Shown here: piece by piece, positions 1-8,511 of the stretch
Position numbering within the stretch: the first letter of the stretch is position 1
Layout of the letters: each line of letters begins with the position of its first letter
Source of the DNA: Brachybacterium sp. EE-P12
GTDB taxonomy: Bacteria; Actinomycetota; Actinomycetes; Actinomycetales; Dermabacteraceae
Direction: 5' to 3'
Length of the DNA stretch: 64,000 nucleotides
Assembly: GCF_003711805.1 (NCBI RefSeq)
Contig: NZ_QXCP01000004.1
Span: forward strand, 62,001-126,000
Made by a program: the position numbers and the translations under genes
The notes under the pieces: model-generated
What the model was told of the DNA's origin: nothing
The model's input: only the letters and a program-made list of their open reading frames with translations
The model's database searches: none

Positions 1-862
1 CGAGGATCCACGGCGGGCGCTCGGGGGCCGCTGCGGCGTCGGCGTGCGCGGGCAGACCGGCCTCGTCGTATCCCATGCCGCCCTCCGGCATGCGGCTCAC
101 GACGAACTCCACGAAGGGGCGCAGCATCGGCCACTGCTCGAAGTCGCCGGACTGCGCGACGTCCGCCGGGGTCGCCGCGAGGGCGTCGGTGAAGCGGGCG
201 CAGGCATCGGCGGGGGCTACGGTCTCGAGCACCTCATCGAGCACCATGCCCTCCCGCGCCATGAGCTCGCGGTACTTCTCGAGGATCTGCTCCAACGGCT
301 CCGGGACCACGAACGCGTCCTTGACATAGGGCGCGGGGGACCACTGGACATAGGCGACGAGCACGGCGCGCACGCCGCGCGGGAGGACCAGCTCGGCCAT
401 CAGGTTCTCCCCGGCCTCGTCACCGAGGGCCGCGGTCTCGGTGACCTGCGCCTCGGCCAGTCCGGTGATCTGCGGCGGCATCGGCTGGCGGCGGGCGGTC
501 AGCCCCAGGCGTGCCCGGGAGCGGAGCTCCTCGTCGGGACCCATCGCGGCGACCATGTGCAGCAGCGCGGTGGTCTCGGCGACGTCGACCTCGAGGAAGG
601 TGTCCAGCTGGTCCACGCCCTCGGGAAGCGCGACGGACAGGTCGGAGGGGTCGGCGATGATGGTGACCAGCGGCGCCGCGACCACCCAGAACGCGGTCGG
701 GTCATCGGAGCGCAGCGCCGGGCGGAGCATCCTCATCAGGGGAGTCTCCGCGAGCGGCTCCGCGGCGGGACCGGGGCGGGCGCCATGGTGAGCGCGGCGC
801 TGGGCGCGCTGGCGGGCGGCACCCTGTCCGAGCGGGCTGCGGTCACGGCGTCGTCGGCTCAT
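1..862 (-). CDS. Hypothetical protein, 3' end cut by window edge
   Basis: An open frame of 287 codons runs off the left edge on the minus strand, so the C-terminus is missing. It starts at an ATG at 862 with a basic Arg-rich N-terminus (residues 1-30), followed by an acidic body with good GC3 bias. I recognise no domain. There are no membrane spans or signal peptide. The segment around VAYVQWSPAPYVKDAF looks like a folded core rather than shadow translation. It follows the HhH-protein gene on the same strand after 118 nt, so the two could be co-transcribed. Function unknown. Confidence 0.7.
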   Translation of the reverse strand, partial: MSRRRRDRSPLGQGAARQRAQRRAHHGARPGPAAEPLAETPLMRMLRPALRSDDPTAFWVVAAPLVTIIADPSDLSVALPEGVDQLDTFLEVDVAETTALLHMVAAMGPDEELRSRARLGLTARRQPMPPQITGLAEAQVTETAALGDEAGENLMAELVLPRGVRAVLVAYVQWSPAPYVKDAFVVPEPLEQILEKYRELMAREGMVLDEVLETVAPADACARFTDALAATPADVAQSGDFEQWPMLRPFVEFVVSRMPEGGMGYDEAGLPAHADAAAAPERPPWIL

Positions 863-980
863 GGGGGTATTCCATCAGGCGGCGGCCGACGGGGCGAACC
901 CCGGAAGAAGACCACCGCCGATCGCGCCCTGCCCCGCGGCCCGTGCGTGCCGAATACCGACCTGCCGCGACCGCACGCCG

Positions 981-1631
981 CTACGCGGTGGGCTCGTCGC
1001 AGTCCCCGTGGAGGAGATCCGGATCCCGGGCGATGTGCACAAGGGCCGAGGCGAGACCCGCGACATCCTCACCCTCGACCAGGCCTGCCAGCGATTCGGC
1101 GTCCTGCGGCAGCCCGGCCGCCCGGGCGCCCCTCAGCACCAGGTCGTCGGCGAAGGGGCGGACCGCGGGCCAGACCTGCTGGACCTCGCGCAGGAAGATG
1201 CTCGCACCGGTGGGGCCGATGCCGTCGAAGGCCTGCAGCAGATCCGCGATGCGGCGGGAGTCGCCCTCCGCCTCGTCCCGCAATCTCCGGAGGTCACCCT
1301 TCCAACGGTCCAGGAGCAGCGCGGCGGCATCATCGAGGCGGGTCGCGGTGCTCTCGTCGTAGCGTCGGTAGCCGCCGCGCCCGAGGGCATCGACCCGCTC
1401 CTGCCACGTGCTCTCGCGCAGGTGCTCGGGGGTGCGCCAGCCGGCGGAGAACAGTTCACGGGCCGTCGCGACGGCGATGTCTGAGCTGATGCGCGTCGAC
1501 AGCAGCAGGCTCAGCACGAGCAGCTGCCACAGGGGTGCCGGCTTGTCCCGCAGCGTGATCGCCGCGTCGGCCGCGAACGTGCGGCCGTGCGTCGTCAGGA
1601 GTCGATGTGCGAGGTCCCGCTGTCCGGTCAT
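981..1631 (-). CDS. HhH-GPD-like (endonuclease III-related) protein, probably not a glycosylase
   Basis: 216 residues, all helical in character. A helix-hairpin-helix element lies at about residues 135-165 (FDGIGPTGASIF). In endonuclease III the equivalent loop carries the catalytic lysine (GVGRKTA), and an aspartate sits in VDTHI. Here the lysine position is replaced (GIGPTGA), the aspartate region reads PFADDLV, and the four-cysteine Fe-S loop is absent. I infer a DNA-binding relative without glycosylase/lyase chemistry. The start at 1631 is supported by a TAGACT hexamer exactly 7 nt upstream, suggesting leaderless expression. Confidence 0.75.
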   Translation of the reverse strand: MTGQRDLAHRLLTTHGRTFAADAAITLRDKPAPLWQLLVLSLLLSTRISSDIAVATARELFSAGWRTPEHLRESTWQERVDALGRGGYRRYDESTATRLDDAAALLLDRWKGDLRRLRDEAEGDSRRIADLLQAFDGIGPTGASIFLREVQQVWPAVRPFADDLVLRGARAAGLPQDAESLAGLVEGEDVAGLASALVHIARDPDLLHGDCDEPTA

Positions 1632-1638
1632 GGGGAGG

Positions 1639-1644
1639 AGTCTA
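1639..1644 (-). promoter_or_regulatory. -10 hexamer of a likely leaderless promoter
   Basis: TAGACT on the minus strand is followed by 7 nt and then the ATG at 1631. A TANNNT box 6-7 nt before an initiator codon is the classical actinobacterial leaderless arrangement. No Shine-Dalgarno sequence can fit between them. Confidence 0.5.
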
Positions 1645-1767
1645 GGGAGGGGCCCGGAACGCCGACGTGAGTCGCAGCTTGTTCAACCGACGCCCATGTT
1701 CAGTGTTCTGGAACGCACGGCGTGATCTGAACGCCGAAGCCGGCGAGACAGCGGGCCCCGACGCAGC

Positions 1768-2070
1768 TCACGCCGACGTTTCCAGCTGCTCCGCCACCAG
1801 CTGCGGGAGCTCCTCGATCGAGTCCGGCTCCACGACGGTCACGCCCTCACCGTCGGGGGCGGCCATGCGCCACCGGATGATGTCTTCGTGCTCTCCCTTC
1901 CACAGGATGATCGCCCCGCCGCGTCCGGTGGGGATCGTGAGCATGGGATTCGCGTCGTCGACCTCGATGCGGTCCTCGAGCTCGGGATGCGCCTCGATGA
2001 GCAGCTGGTGGACGCGGTCGCGCTCGAGGAGGCGCTCGACGCCGTCGGTCAGGTCGCGTGTGGGGAACAT
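1768..2070 (-). CDS. Small acidic hypothetical protein
   Basis: 100 residues if translation starts at the ATG at 2070, which has GAAGG 8 nt upstream; a longer form from 2097 is possible but lacks a ribosome binding site. The sequence is mixed alpha/beta, with an ILWKGEHEDIIRWRM stretch and an acidic C-terminal half, and has no cysteine, signal or membrane span. I do not recognise the family. It stands alone, separated from both neighbours. Confidence 0.6.
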   Translation of the reverse strand: MFPTRDLTDGVERLLERDRVHQLLIEAHPELEDRIEVDDANPMLTIPTGRGGAIILWKGEHEDIIRWRMAAPDGEGVTVVEPDSIEELPQLVAEQLETSA

Positions 2071-2489
2071 GATGCCTGCCTTCGGTAGGGCGGCCACGCC
2101 CTGTGCGTGGCCAGGTCACCGATCAGTGTGCCCAGGGGCACCGACAGAGCGCACTGCCTGCGAGCAGGATGTGGACGGCGGCTTCGAGGTGAGCGCTCGG
2201 GGATTCTCGGGCGGACGACGGTTCCGAACGGTGCAGCAGCACCTCGTCCCTCGCCGCGTCGGAGCCCGGGCCGGTGGTGCCGTGAGTCGTGGCGAGGTGG
2301 AGGCACGACGCTTCCTGAGAGCAACAGCTGCCGAGCGCCCTCGGGGAGTACCGTTCACCGGCGCTCGACAGCGCTCAGTTCGTCGACTTGTTGGGCACGA
2401 GATAGTGCGGCGGCCGACTCAGAATCCGACCGTCACAACACTACCCGAGACTTGTCCCAGTCCATACGGGCGCTCGGCCACCGTGCTCG
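2071..2489. other. 419-nt intergenic region without a convincing gene
   Basis: Several overlapping frames are open because of high GC, but all give Arg/Pro/Ser-rich low-complexity translations typical of shadows. The only clear structure is a hairpin at 2092-2112 with 8-bp arms (ggccacgc / gcgtggcc, loop cctgt), just upstream of the small gene that starts at 2070. Confidence 0.5.
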
Positions 2490-3131
2490 TCAGCCCTGCC
2501 CAGCCGTGCCCGCGACCCACCGCGCACGCAGCCCCGCGTAGTGGCGGTCCCACAGGCTGACGAGATCGAGCTTGGGGTCGAGCAGCCACTGCAGCTCGAT
2601 CCCGTCCATGAGGGCTGTGTACCCGTGGACCTCCATCTCGAGCTCTTCGTCGGTGAACGCGCCGATCTCGCCGCGATCCCGTGCGATGCACAGCTGCTCG
2701 GTGAGCTGTTCCCGGTACCTCGTCGCGCGACGCTCCATGAAGGAGCGTGCAGGGTGCGCTGGGTCGCTCGCCTCGGTCTTGACGGTCAGCAGGAGCTCGA
2801 CCAGTCGCCGGTTCTCGACGTTCCGTCGCACCAGTGCGCCCGAGCGGTCGAAATAGGCCAGGCCCTCGTGGTCACCGAAGATCTCCACGCCGTTGCGCGC
2901 GTCCGAGGTCGCCAAGACCTCGGTGAGCAGCTCCTCCTTCGAGCTGAAGTGGCGCAGCAACGCGGCGGGGGAGACCCCGACCTCGTCGGCGATCTGGCGC
3001 AATGTGCCGCCGATGAACCCGTGCTGGGCGAACACCCCGGTCGCAGCCTCGAGGATCTCGTGTCGAGTCCGGATCCCGTTCCGATACGGGCCGCGACGCA
3101 CAGTGCGGGTGGGGGTGGTCTCTGTCGTCAT
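2490..3131 (-). CDS. TetR/AcrR family transcriptional regulator
   Basis: 213 residues from the ATG at 3131 (a GTG at 3179 gives a longer form). The N-terminal helix-turn-helix runs from about residue 15 to 60: TRHEILEAATGVFAQHGFIGG, then LRQIADEVGVSPAALLRHFSSKEELL, the hallmark TetR pattern. The ligand-binding domain follows. The gene is divergent from the ABC transporter/glycosidase operon that begins at 3281, and the shared 149-nt spacer contains inverted repeats, so local repression of that operon by this protein is the simplest reading. The effector is unknown. Confidence 0.9.
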   Translation of the reverse strand: MTTETTPTRTVRRGPYRNGIRTRHEILEAATGVFAQHGFIGGTLRQIADEVGVSPAALLRHFSSKEELLTEVLATSDARNGVEIFGDHEGLAYFDRSGALVRRNVENRRLVELLLTVKTEASDPAHPARSFMERRATRYREQLTEQLCIARDRGEIGAFTDEELEMEVHGYTALMDGIELQWLLDPKLDLVSLWDRHYAGLRARWVAGTAGQG

Positions 3132-3179
3132 CACCCCATTCTGGCCCCCTTGGTGGTCCGCGGCCCTCGTCGAGGTCAC

Positions 3180-3235
3180 GAAAAGTTAACGAAGCATTGC
3201 ATTTGAACCGTGAACGTGGGATAACTTTTCCACGT
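3180..3235. promoter_or_regulatory. Inverted repeats between tetR and the ABC operon (candidate operators)
   Basis: Two nested perfect inverted repeats occupy the divergent spacer. Arms gaaaagtta (3180-3188) and taacttttc (3222-3230) are separated by 33 nt. Arms acgtgg (3214-3219) and ccacgt (3230-3235) are separated by 10 nt. The stretch is much more AT-rich than its surroundings and lies 46-100 nt before the binding-protein start, where a TetR operator would control both directions. Confidence 0.55.
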
Positions 3236-3280
3236 CCTGATACGACGCCGTCCGTCCTACAACGAAGTAAGGATCCCGCC

Positions 3281-4843
3281 ATGTCTCGACTGACCAGAAG
3301 GGCCTTCGGCAGCGCCGTGGTCGCCCTGACCGCCGGAACCGTCCTCGCCTCCTGCGGCGCCAAATCCGGGTCGGACGGGGGTGGCTCGGGCGGCGGTGCC
3401 GGCGCAGGCCTTCGGATCGGCAGCACCGTCGTGCCGCAGTCCTGGGATCCCGCGCAGATCGGGGCCGCGAACTATGTGCCCTACGGCCAGGCCGTGTACG
3501 ACTCGCTGATCCGACGCACTCTCGAGGACGAGTACGTTCCCATGCTCGCGACCGCATGGGAGTTCTCCGACGACAACCTGACCATCACGTTGACGCTCCG
3601 AGACGACGTCACCTTCAGCGACGGAGCCGCCCTGGACGCCGAAGCCGTCAAGGCGAACTTCGAGCACTTCGCTCAGGCTGCCGGACCCCTCGGGAATCAG
3701 CTCGTCGGCCTCTCGAAGGTCGAGGTGCTCGGCACCCACGAGCTGAGCGCGACTTTCGACGCCCCGATCCCCGATCTCGAGTACAACCTCTCCGACGCCG
3801 CCGGTCGCATGGCGAGCCCCGCCTCCCTCGGTGAGGAGAGCCTGAAGACCGTCCCTGTCGGCTCCGGGCCGTACGTGATGGACGAGACGACGTCCGTGCA
3901 GGGGTCGACGTACACCCTCAACGCCCGGGAGGACTACTGGGAGCCCGACCTCCAGAAGTTCGACCAGGTCATCTTCTCCATCTACTCCGACGAGACCGGT
4001 CTGCTGAACGCGCTCAAGAGCGGCCAGGTCGACGTCGGAAACCTGACCCAGCAGGACAACATCGACAACGCCTCGGCCTCAGGCCTCGAGATCCACAACG
4101 CCGCGGTGCCGATCTCGTGGGTCGGGCTCGCGCTCTACGACCGAGACGGCACGATGGTGCCTGAGCTCGCCTCGCCGCTGGTCCGACAGGCGATCGCCCA
4201 CGCCATCGATTCCGAGGCCATCAACCAGGCCGCGTACAACGGCGCGGGAGTCCCGAACCGCCAGCTCCTGAACCCCTCGTCCGAGGCCTACGACGAGTCG
4301 CTGAACAGCATCTACCCCTATGACCCGGAGCGCGCCCGCGAGCTGCTGGCCGAGGCCGGGCACCCGGACGGCTTCACCCTCCCCATGCCTGCCGCGACAG
4401 GGCTCCTGGTGCCGGCCGCGCAGACGGGGATCGAGCAGGGCCTCGCCGAGGTCGGCATCACGGTTGACTGGACCACGATCCCCTCTCAGCAGCTGTATTC
4501 GGAGATGCAGGCCGGCAAGTACGCCGCTGCGTTCGTGATCTTCGGATCCGTGCCCACCGAGTGGTCCGTCGTGCAGGACTATCTCGCGGAGAACGCGGCG
4601 TGGAACCCCTTCAAGACGTCTGATCCGGAGCTCCAGGAGCTCATCGATGCCATCCCCTCCGCCTCCCCGGAGGAGCAGACGGGCCTGTTCGCACAGATCA
4701 ACGAGTGGGAGGTGGAGAGCGCGTGGTTCATCCCCTGGTATTGGGCCGAGGAGAACTTCGCGCAGGCATCCGACACGGTGACCGTCGAGGTCCAGCCGCG
4801 CAACAACGTCCCCTTCGTCTACAACTACGCACCCGCGAGCTGA
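3281..4843 (+). CDS. ABC transporter substrate-binding lipoprotein, family 5 (peptide/nickel/opine type)
   Basis: 520 residues from the ATG at 3281, preceded by AAGGA at a 7-nt spacing. The N-terminus has a twin-arginine motif (TRRAF, residues 5-9), a hydrophobic stretch and the lipobox LASC, so it is probably Tat-exported and lipidated at Cys24. A Gly/Ser linker precedes a SBP_bac_5 fold: the LRDDVTFSDGAALDAEAVKANFEH motif (about residues 107-130), characteristic of DppA/OppA relatives, is present. It is the first gene of an operon encoding both permeases, both ATPases, a glycosidase and a hydrolase, so a glycoside or glycopeptide ligand is plausible, but ligand identity is inference. Confidence 0.9.
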   Translation: MSRLTRRAFGSAVVALTAGTVLASCGAKSGSDGGGSGGGAGAGLRIGSTVVPQSWDPAQIGAANYVPYGQAVYDSLIRRTLEDEYVPMLATAWEFSDDNLTITLTLRDDVTFSDGAALDAEAVKANFEHFAQAAGPLGNQLVGLSKVEVLGTHELSATFDAPIPDLEYNLSDAAGRMASPASLGEESLKTVPVGSGPYVMDETTSVQGSTYTLNAREDYWEPDLQKFDQVIFSIYSDETGLLNALKSGQVDVGNLTQQDNIDNASASGLEIHNAAVPISWVGLALYDRDGTMVPELASPLVRQAIAHAIDSEAINQAAYNGAGVPNRQLLNPSSEAYDESLNSIYPYDPERARELLAEAGHPDGFTLPMPAATGLLVPAAQTGIEQGLAEVGITVDWTTIPSQQLYSEMQAGKYAAAFVIFGSVPTEWSVVQDYLAENAAWNPFKTSDPELQELIDAIPSASPEEQTGLFAQINEWEVESAWFIPWYWAEENFAQASDTVTVEVQPRNNVPFVYNYAPAS

Positions 4844-4862
4844 GCACCGTCCAGGGAGCACC

Positions 4863-5804
4863 ATGTTCACCTTCACCCTCAAGAAGCTCGGCGCCGGGTT
4901 CGTCCTGCTGATCGCGATCCCTGCGATCGCCTTCCTGCTCATGGGCGCGAGCGCCGGCAACGTCGGACGTAACATCCTCGGCCCTGCTGCCAGCAACGAG
5001 CAGGTCGAACGACTGAACTCTGAGCTCGGAAGGGACCAGCCCCTGCTCCAGCAGTTCCTCGACTGGGGCGGTCGCGCACTCACCGGCGATCTCGGAGCGT
5101 CGTGGTACACCAACGAACCCGTGGCCTCGGCCGTCGTCAATCGTCTCCCCGTCACCGTCAGCCTCGTGGTCACCACGACCGTGCTCGCCGCGCTGATCGC
5201 GACCGTGGCCGGCGTCGCCGCCGCGGTCTACCGGGGCTGGGTGGATCGCACAGTCCAGATCCTCGCGATCATCGGCTTCGCACTGCCCGGCTTCTGGGTC
5301 GCTCTGATGCTCGCCCTCGTCTTCGCGGTCCGGCTCGGCTGGTTCCCGGCCACCGGATACATCGCGTTCACCGCTTCCCCTGCTGGGTGGGCGCAGTCCC
5401 TCGTGCTGCCCGTGGCCGCTCTGGCCCTCGGCGCGGTCGCCAGCGCGGCCCAGCAGATCCGCGGCGCCGTGATCGACACCCTTCGGCAGGACTGGGTCCG
5501 CACCCTCCGCAGCCGGGGCCTGTCAGCACGACGAGTGCTGTTCGTGCACGTGCTGCGCAACGCGAGCGTCTCGGGTCTGACAGTCATCGCCCTGCAGTTC
5601 GTCGGACTGCTCGGAGGTGCGGTGTTCGTCGAGCGGATCTACGCGCTCCCCGGTATCGGCCAGGTGCTGTCCAACTCGACGGCCCAGGGCGACATCCCGA
5701 TCGTGCTCGGCGTGCTCATCGCGACGACGGCCATCGTCGTGCTCGTGAACCTGTTCATCGACCTGGCGGTCGCATTCCTCAACCCGAAGGCACGGCAGTC
5801 ATGA
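4863..5804 (+). CDS. ABC transporter permease, DppB type
   Basis: 313 residues with six predicted membrane spans; the first is at residues 10-28. The binding-protein-dependent transport signature is visible near residue 205 (LRQDWVRTLRSRGLSARRVLFVHVLRNA), the EAA loop that contacts the ATPases. The conserved GG-AVFVERIYALPGIGQ segment of DppB proteins lies at about residues 255-275. The gene starts 19 nt after the binding-protein stop, and its 3' end overlaps the next gene by 4 nt (ATGA). Confidence 0.92.
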   Translation: MFTFTLKKLGAGFVLLIAIPAIAFLLMGASAGNVGRNILGPAASNEQVERLNSELGRDQPLLQQFLDWGGRALTGDLGASWYTNEPVASAVVNRLPVTVSLVVTTTVLAALIATVAGVAAAVYRGWVDRTVQILAIIGFALPGFWVALMLALVFAVRLGWFPATGYIAFTASPAGWAQSLVLPVAALALGAVASAAQQIRGAVIDTLRQDWVRTLRSRGLSARRVLFVHVLRNASVSGLTVIALQFVGLLGGAVFVERIYALPGIGQVLSNSTAQGDIPIVLGVLIATTAIVVLVNLFIDLAVAFLNPKARQS

Positions 5805-7576
5805 CCACCACACCACTCGCTCTCGAAGTGGACTCGACCGACCAGCGACGCAGCCTGCTGAAGGAGACGCTCCGTTCTCCGATCGCGCTGGGCTCGGCGG
5901 TCGTCCTCGTCCTCATCGCGCTCGCCGCCCTCCTCGCCCCCTGGATCGCCCCGTACGACCCCTCGGCCTCTGATCTCTCCGACGTGTTCGCGCCCGCCTC
6001 CGCCGAGCACCTGCTCGGTGCCGACAGCGCGGGACGAGACATCCTCAGCCGGCTCCTGCACGGCGCGCGGATCAGTCTCGGCGGTGCACTGGTCGCCGTG
6101 GCCGTCGCCCTCCTGCTCGGTGTGCCGAGCGGGCTGGTCGCCGGATACTACGGAGGCGCCTTCGACGTCGCTGTCTCCTGGCTGTCGAACCTGCTGATCG
6201 CCCTGCCGGGCATCGTGGTACTCCTCGCGCTGCAGCCCATGACCGGCTCCTCGGTATGGACGTCCATGGTCGTCTTCGGCATCCTCCTGGCGCCCTCGTT
6301 CTCCATACTCGTGAGATCGACCGTCTCCAACGTCCGCAACGAGCTCTACATCGACGCGGCGAAGGTGTCGGGACTGAGCGATCTGCGCATCATCCGCCGG
6401 CACGTGCTCGGAGTGGTCCGCGCCCCGATCATCATCCAGACGGCGATGATCCTCGCGATCGCGCTGTTCATCCAGGCCGGTCTGGATTTCCTCGGATTCG
6501 GCGACCTCGCCGCCCCGAGCTGGGGAGGGATGCTCAACGATGGCTTCGCGAACATCTTCCGCGGCCCTCACCTGCTGGTGTGGCCGGGCATCGTCCTCGG
6601 CATCACCTGCGCTGCACTCGCACTCCTCGCCAACTCGCTGCGCGACGTGATGGAAGGCGCGACGAGCAGCGGGACAGCCGGGCGCGGACGCCGTGCCCTC
6701 GTCCACCCCACCGAGGACGCCGAGGACGCTCTCCCCGCCCCCTCCACCACCGCGCTGCTGGAGGTGCGAGGGCTGCGCGTGGCCTACTCCACGCACGGCC
6801 AGGAGCCGAAGGAGGTCGTCCACGGGGCAAGCCTTCGCGTGGAGCCGGGAGAGATCGTCGGAGTTGTCGGCGAGTCCGGTTCCGGGAAGACCCAGATCGC
6901 ACTCAGCGTCATGGGGCTCCTGCCAGACGGAGGCCGAGTCACCGGCGGTGAGCTGACCTTCGAGGGGAACCCGCTCGACCCGCGCTCCACCGAGAAGCTG
7001 CTCGGTCGCTCGATCGCCTACATCCCGCAGGAGCCGTTGACCAACCTCGACCCCGCGTTCACCATCGGACGGCAGCTCGTCGAGCCCCTTCGCGTCGTCG
7101 GAGGACTCAACGCCGCCGCGGCACGTAAACGTGCCCTCGAGCTGCTCGCCCGCGTCGGAATCCCAGAACCTTCCCGAGTGTTCGACGCCTACCCGCATCA
7201 GATCTCGGGCGGGATGGCACAGCGCGTGCTCATCGCTGGTGCTCTCTCCGGCGATCCCGAGCTGATCATCGCCGACGAGCCCACCACGGCGCTGGACGTC
7301 ACCGTGCAGGCCGACATCCTCGACGTGCTCCGCGATCTGCAGCGCGAACAGGGCATGGCCATCCTGCTGGTCACGCACAACTTCGGTGTCATCGCAGACT
7401 TGTGCGAGCGCGTGTACGTGATGCGCGACGGCCGCGTGGTCGAGTCCGCACCCACCAGGACCCTGCACGACGCCCCCCGCGAGGAGTACACCCGCATGCT
7501 GCTGTCCCACATCCTCGAGCACGGGCCGTCGCGCACCGCGCTCGATGCCGAGGTCGCCGAGGAGGTCCGGGCATGA
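5801..7576 (+). CDS. Fused ABC permease (DppC type) and ATPase (DppD type)
   Basis: 591 residues in two parts. Residues 1-290 form a DppC-like permease with its EAA loop (YIDAAKVSGLSDLRIIRRHVLG) near residue 190. After a short linker, residues 320-585 form an ATPase with Walker A GESGSGKT (about 362-369), signature ISGGMAQR, Walker B LIIADEP and an H-loop (VTHNFG). The frame is continuous with no sign of a frameshift. Such permease/ATP-binding fusions occur in other actinobacterial peptide/nickel transporters. The start at 5801 is fixed by the 4-nt overlap with the upstream permease. Confidence 0.92.
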   Translation: MTTTPLALEVDSTDQRRSLLKETLRSPIALGSAVVLVLIALAALLAPWIAPYDPSASDLSDVFAPASAEHLLGADSAGRDILSRLLHGARISLGGALVAVAVALLLGVPSGLVAGYYGGAFDVAVSWLSNLLIALPGIVVLLALQPMTGSSVWTSMVVFGILLAPSFSILVRSTVSNVRNELYIDAAKVSGLSDLRIIRRHVLGVVRAPIIIQTAMILAIALFIQAGLDFLGFGDLAAPSWGGMLNDGFANIFRGPHLLVWPGIVLGITCAALALLANSLRDVMEGATSSGTAGRGRRALVHPTEDAEDALPAPSTTALLEVRGLRVAYSTHGQEPKEVVHGASLRVEPGEIVGVVGESGSGKTQIALSVMGLLPDGGRVTGGELTFEGNPLDPRSTEKLLGRSIAYIPQEPLTNLDPAFTIGRQLVEPLRVVGGLNAAAARKRALELLARVGIPEPSRVFDAYPHQISGGMAQRVLIAGALSGDPELIIADEPTTALDVTVQADILDVLRDLQREQGMAILLVTHNFGVIADLCERVYVMRDGRVVESAPTRTLHDAPREEYTRMLLSHILEHGPSRTALDAEVAEEVRA

Positions 7577-8460
7577 GCGAGGCACTGCTGTCCGTCGAGG
7601 GCCTGTCCGTCGACTTCCGCTCCGGAGGGCTCGGCCGACGCAGCTTCCGGGCCGTCGACGACGCGAGCTTCCACATCGACCGCGGAGAGACGTTGGGGCT
7701 GGTCGGCGAATCGGGATCGGGGAAGTCCACGATCGGCCGCGCGATTCTCGGCCTCGCACCCGTCTCCGAGGGGTCGATCCGCTTCCGAGGACAGGACATC
7801 ACGCACCTCTCGCGCGCCCAGCGGCGGAAGAGCGCGGGAGGGATCCAGGTCGTCTTCCAGGATCCCTACTCCTCGCTGAACCCGTCGATGACGATCGGGG
7901 AGATCCTCGCGGAGCCCCTCGTCGCGCGCGGCGATCGGCGGACCGGGGCGATGGAGAAGATCTCCACGCTCCTGCGCCAGGTCGGGCTGCCGGCGGACGC
8001 CCGATCCCGGTACCCGCGTCAGTTCAGCGGCGGGCAGCGGCAGCGGATCGCGATCGCCCGAGCGCTCGCCCTCGAGCCGGAGCTCATCGTGTGCGACGAG
8101 CCGGTCTCGGCGCTGGACCTGACCACGCAGGCGATCGTCCTGGACCTCTTCATCGACATCCAGCGCCGGACGGGCGTCTCCTACCTCTTCGTTTCCCACG
8201 ATCTCGCGGTGATCCGACACATCAGCCACCGCGTCGCCGTCATGCGACGGGGCGAGCTGGTCGAGGTCGGCGACGGCGACCAGGTCACGAGCAGGCCCGA
8301 GCACCCCTACGCGCAGCGCCTGCTGCTGGCATCACCCGTCTCCGATCCCGCCGAGCAGGAGCAGCGACGGGCCGAGCGGCACCGACTGCTCGCCGAGCAG
8401 CGCAGCGTCGATTCCCCGGTATCCGCCTCAGCGGTCCAGTCTCCGGGCGTCCGGCCCTGA
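7573..8460 (+). CDS. ABC transporter ATPase, DppF type
   Basis: 295 residues. Walker A GESGSGKST (about 44-52), Q-loop VVFQDPYSSLNPSM, signature FSGGQRQR, Walker B LIVCDEPVSALD and H-loop VSHDLAVI are all intact. The C-terminal oligopeptide-transporter extension (EHPYAQRLLLASPV) is present, followed by a Ser/Arg-rich tail. It overlaps the upstream gene by 4 nt and supplies the second nucleotide-binding domain. Confidence 0.92.
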   Translation: MSEALLSVEGLSVDFRSGGLGRRSFRAVDDASFHIDRGETLGLVGESGSGKSTIGRAILGLAPVSEGSIRFRGQDITHLSRAQRRKSAGGIQVVFQDPYSSLNPSMTIGEILAEPLVARGDRRTGAMEKISTLLRQVGLPADARSRYPRQFSGGQRQRIAIARALALEPELIVCDEPVSALDLTTQAIVLDLFIDIQRRTGVSYLFVSHDLAVIRHISHRVAVMRRGELVEVGDGDQVTSRPEHPYAQRLLLASPVSDPAEQEQRRAERHRLLAEQRSVDSPVSASAVQSPGVRP

Positions 8461-8511
8461 ACGGGCCGCGCCCATCCACACCAGAACACTTCGAACGAGG
8501 AGCAACAATCC

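Noticed and set aside
2107-2541. Plus-strand frame of about 144 codons
   Set aside because: Arg/Ser/Pro-rich translation overlapping the TetR gene end; no coding bias seen.
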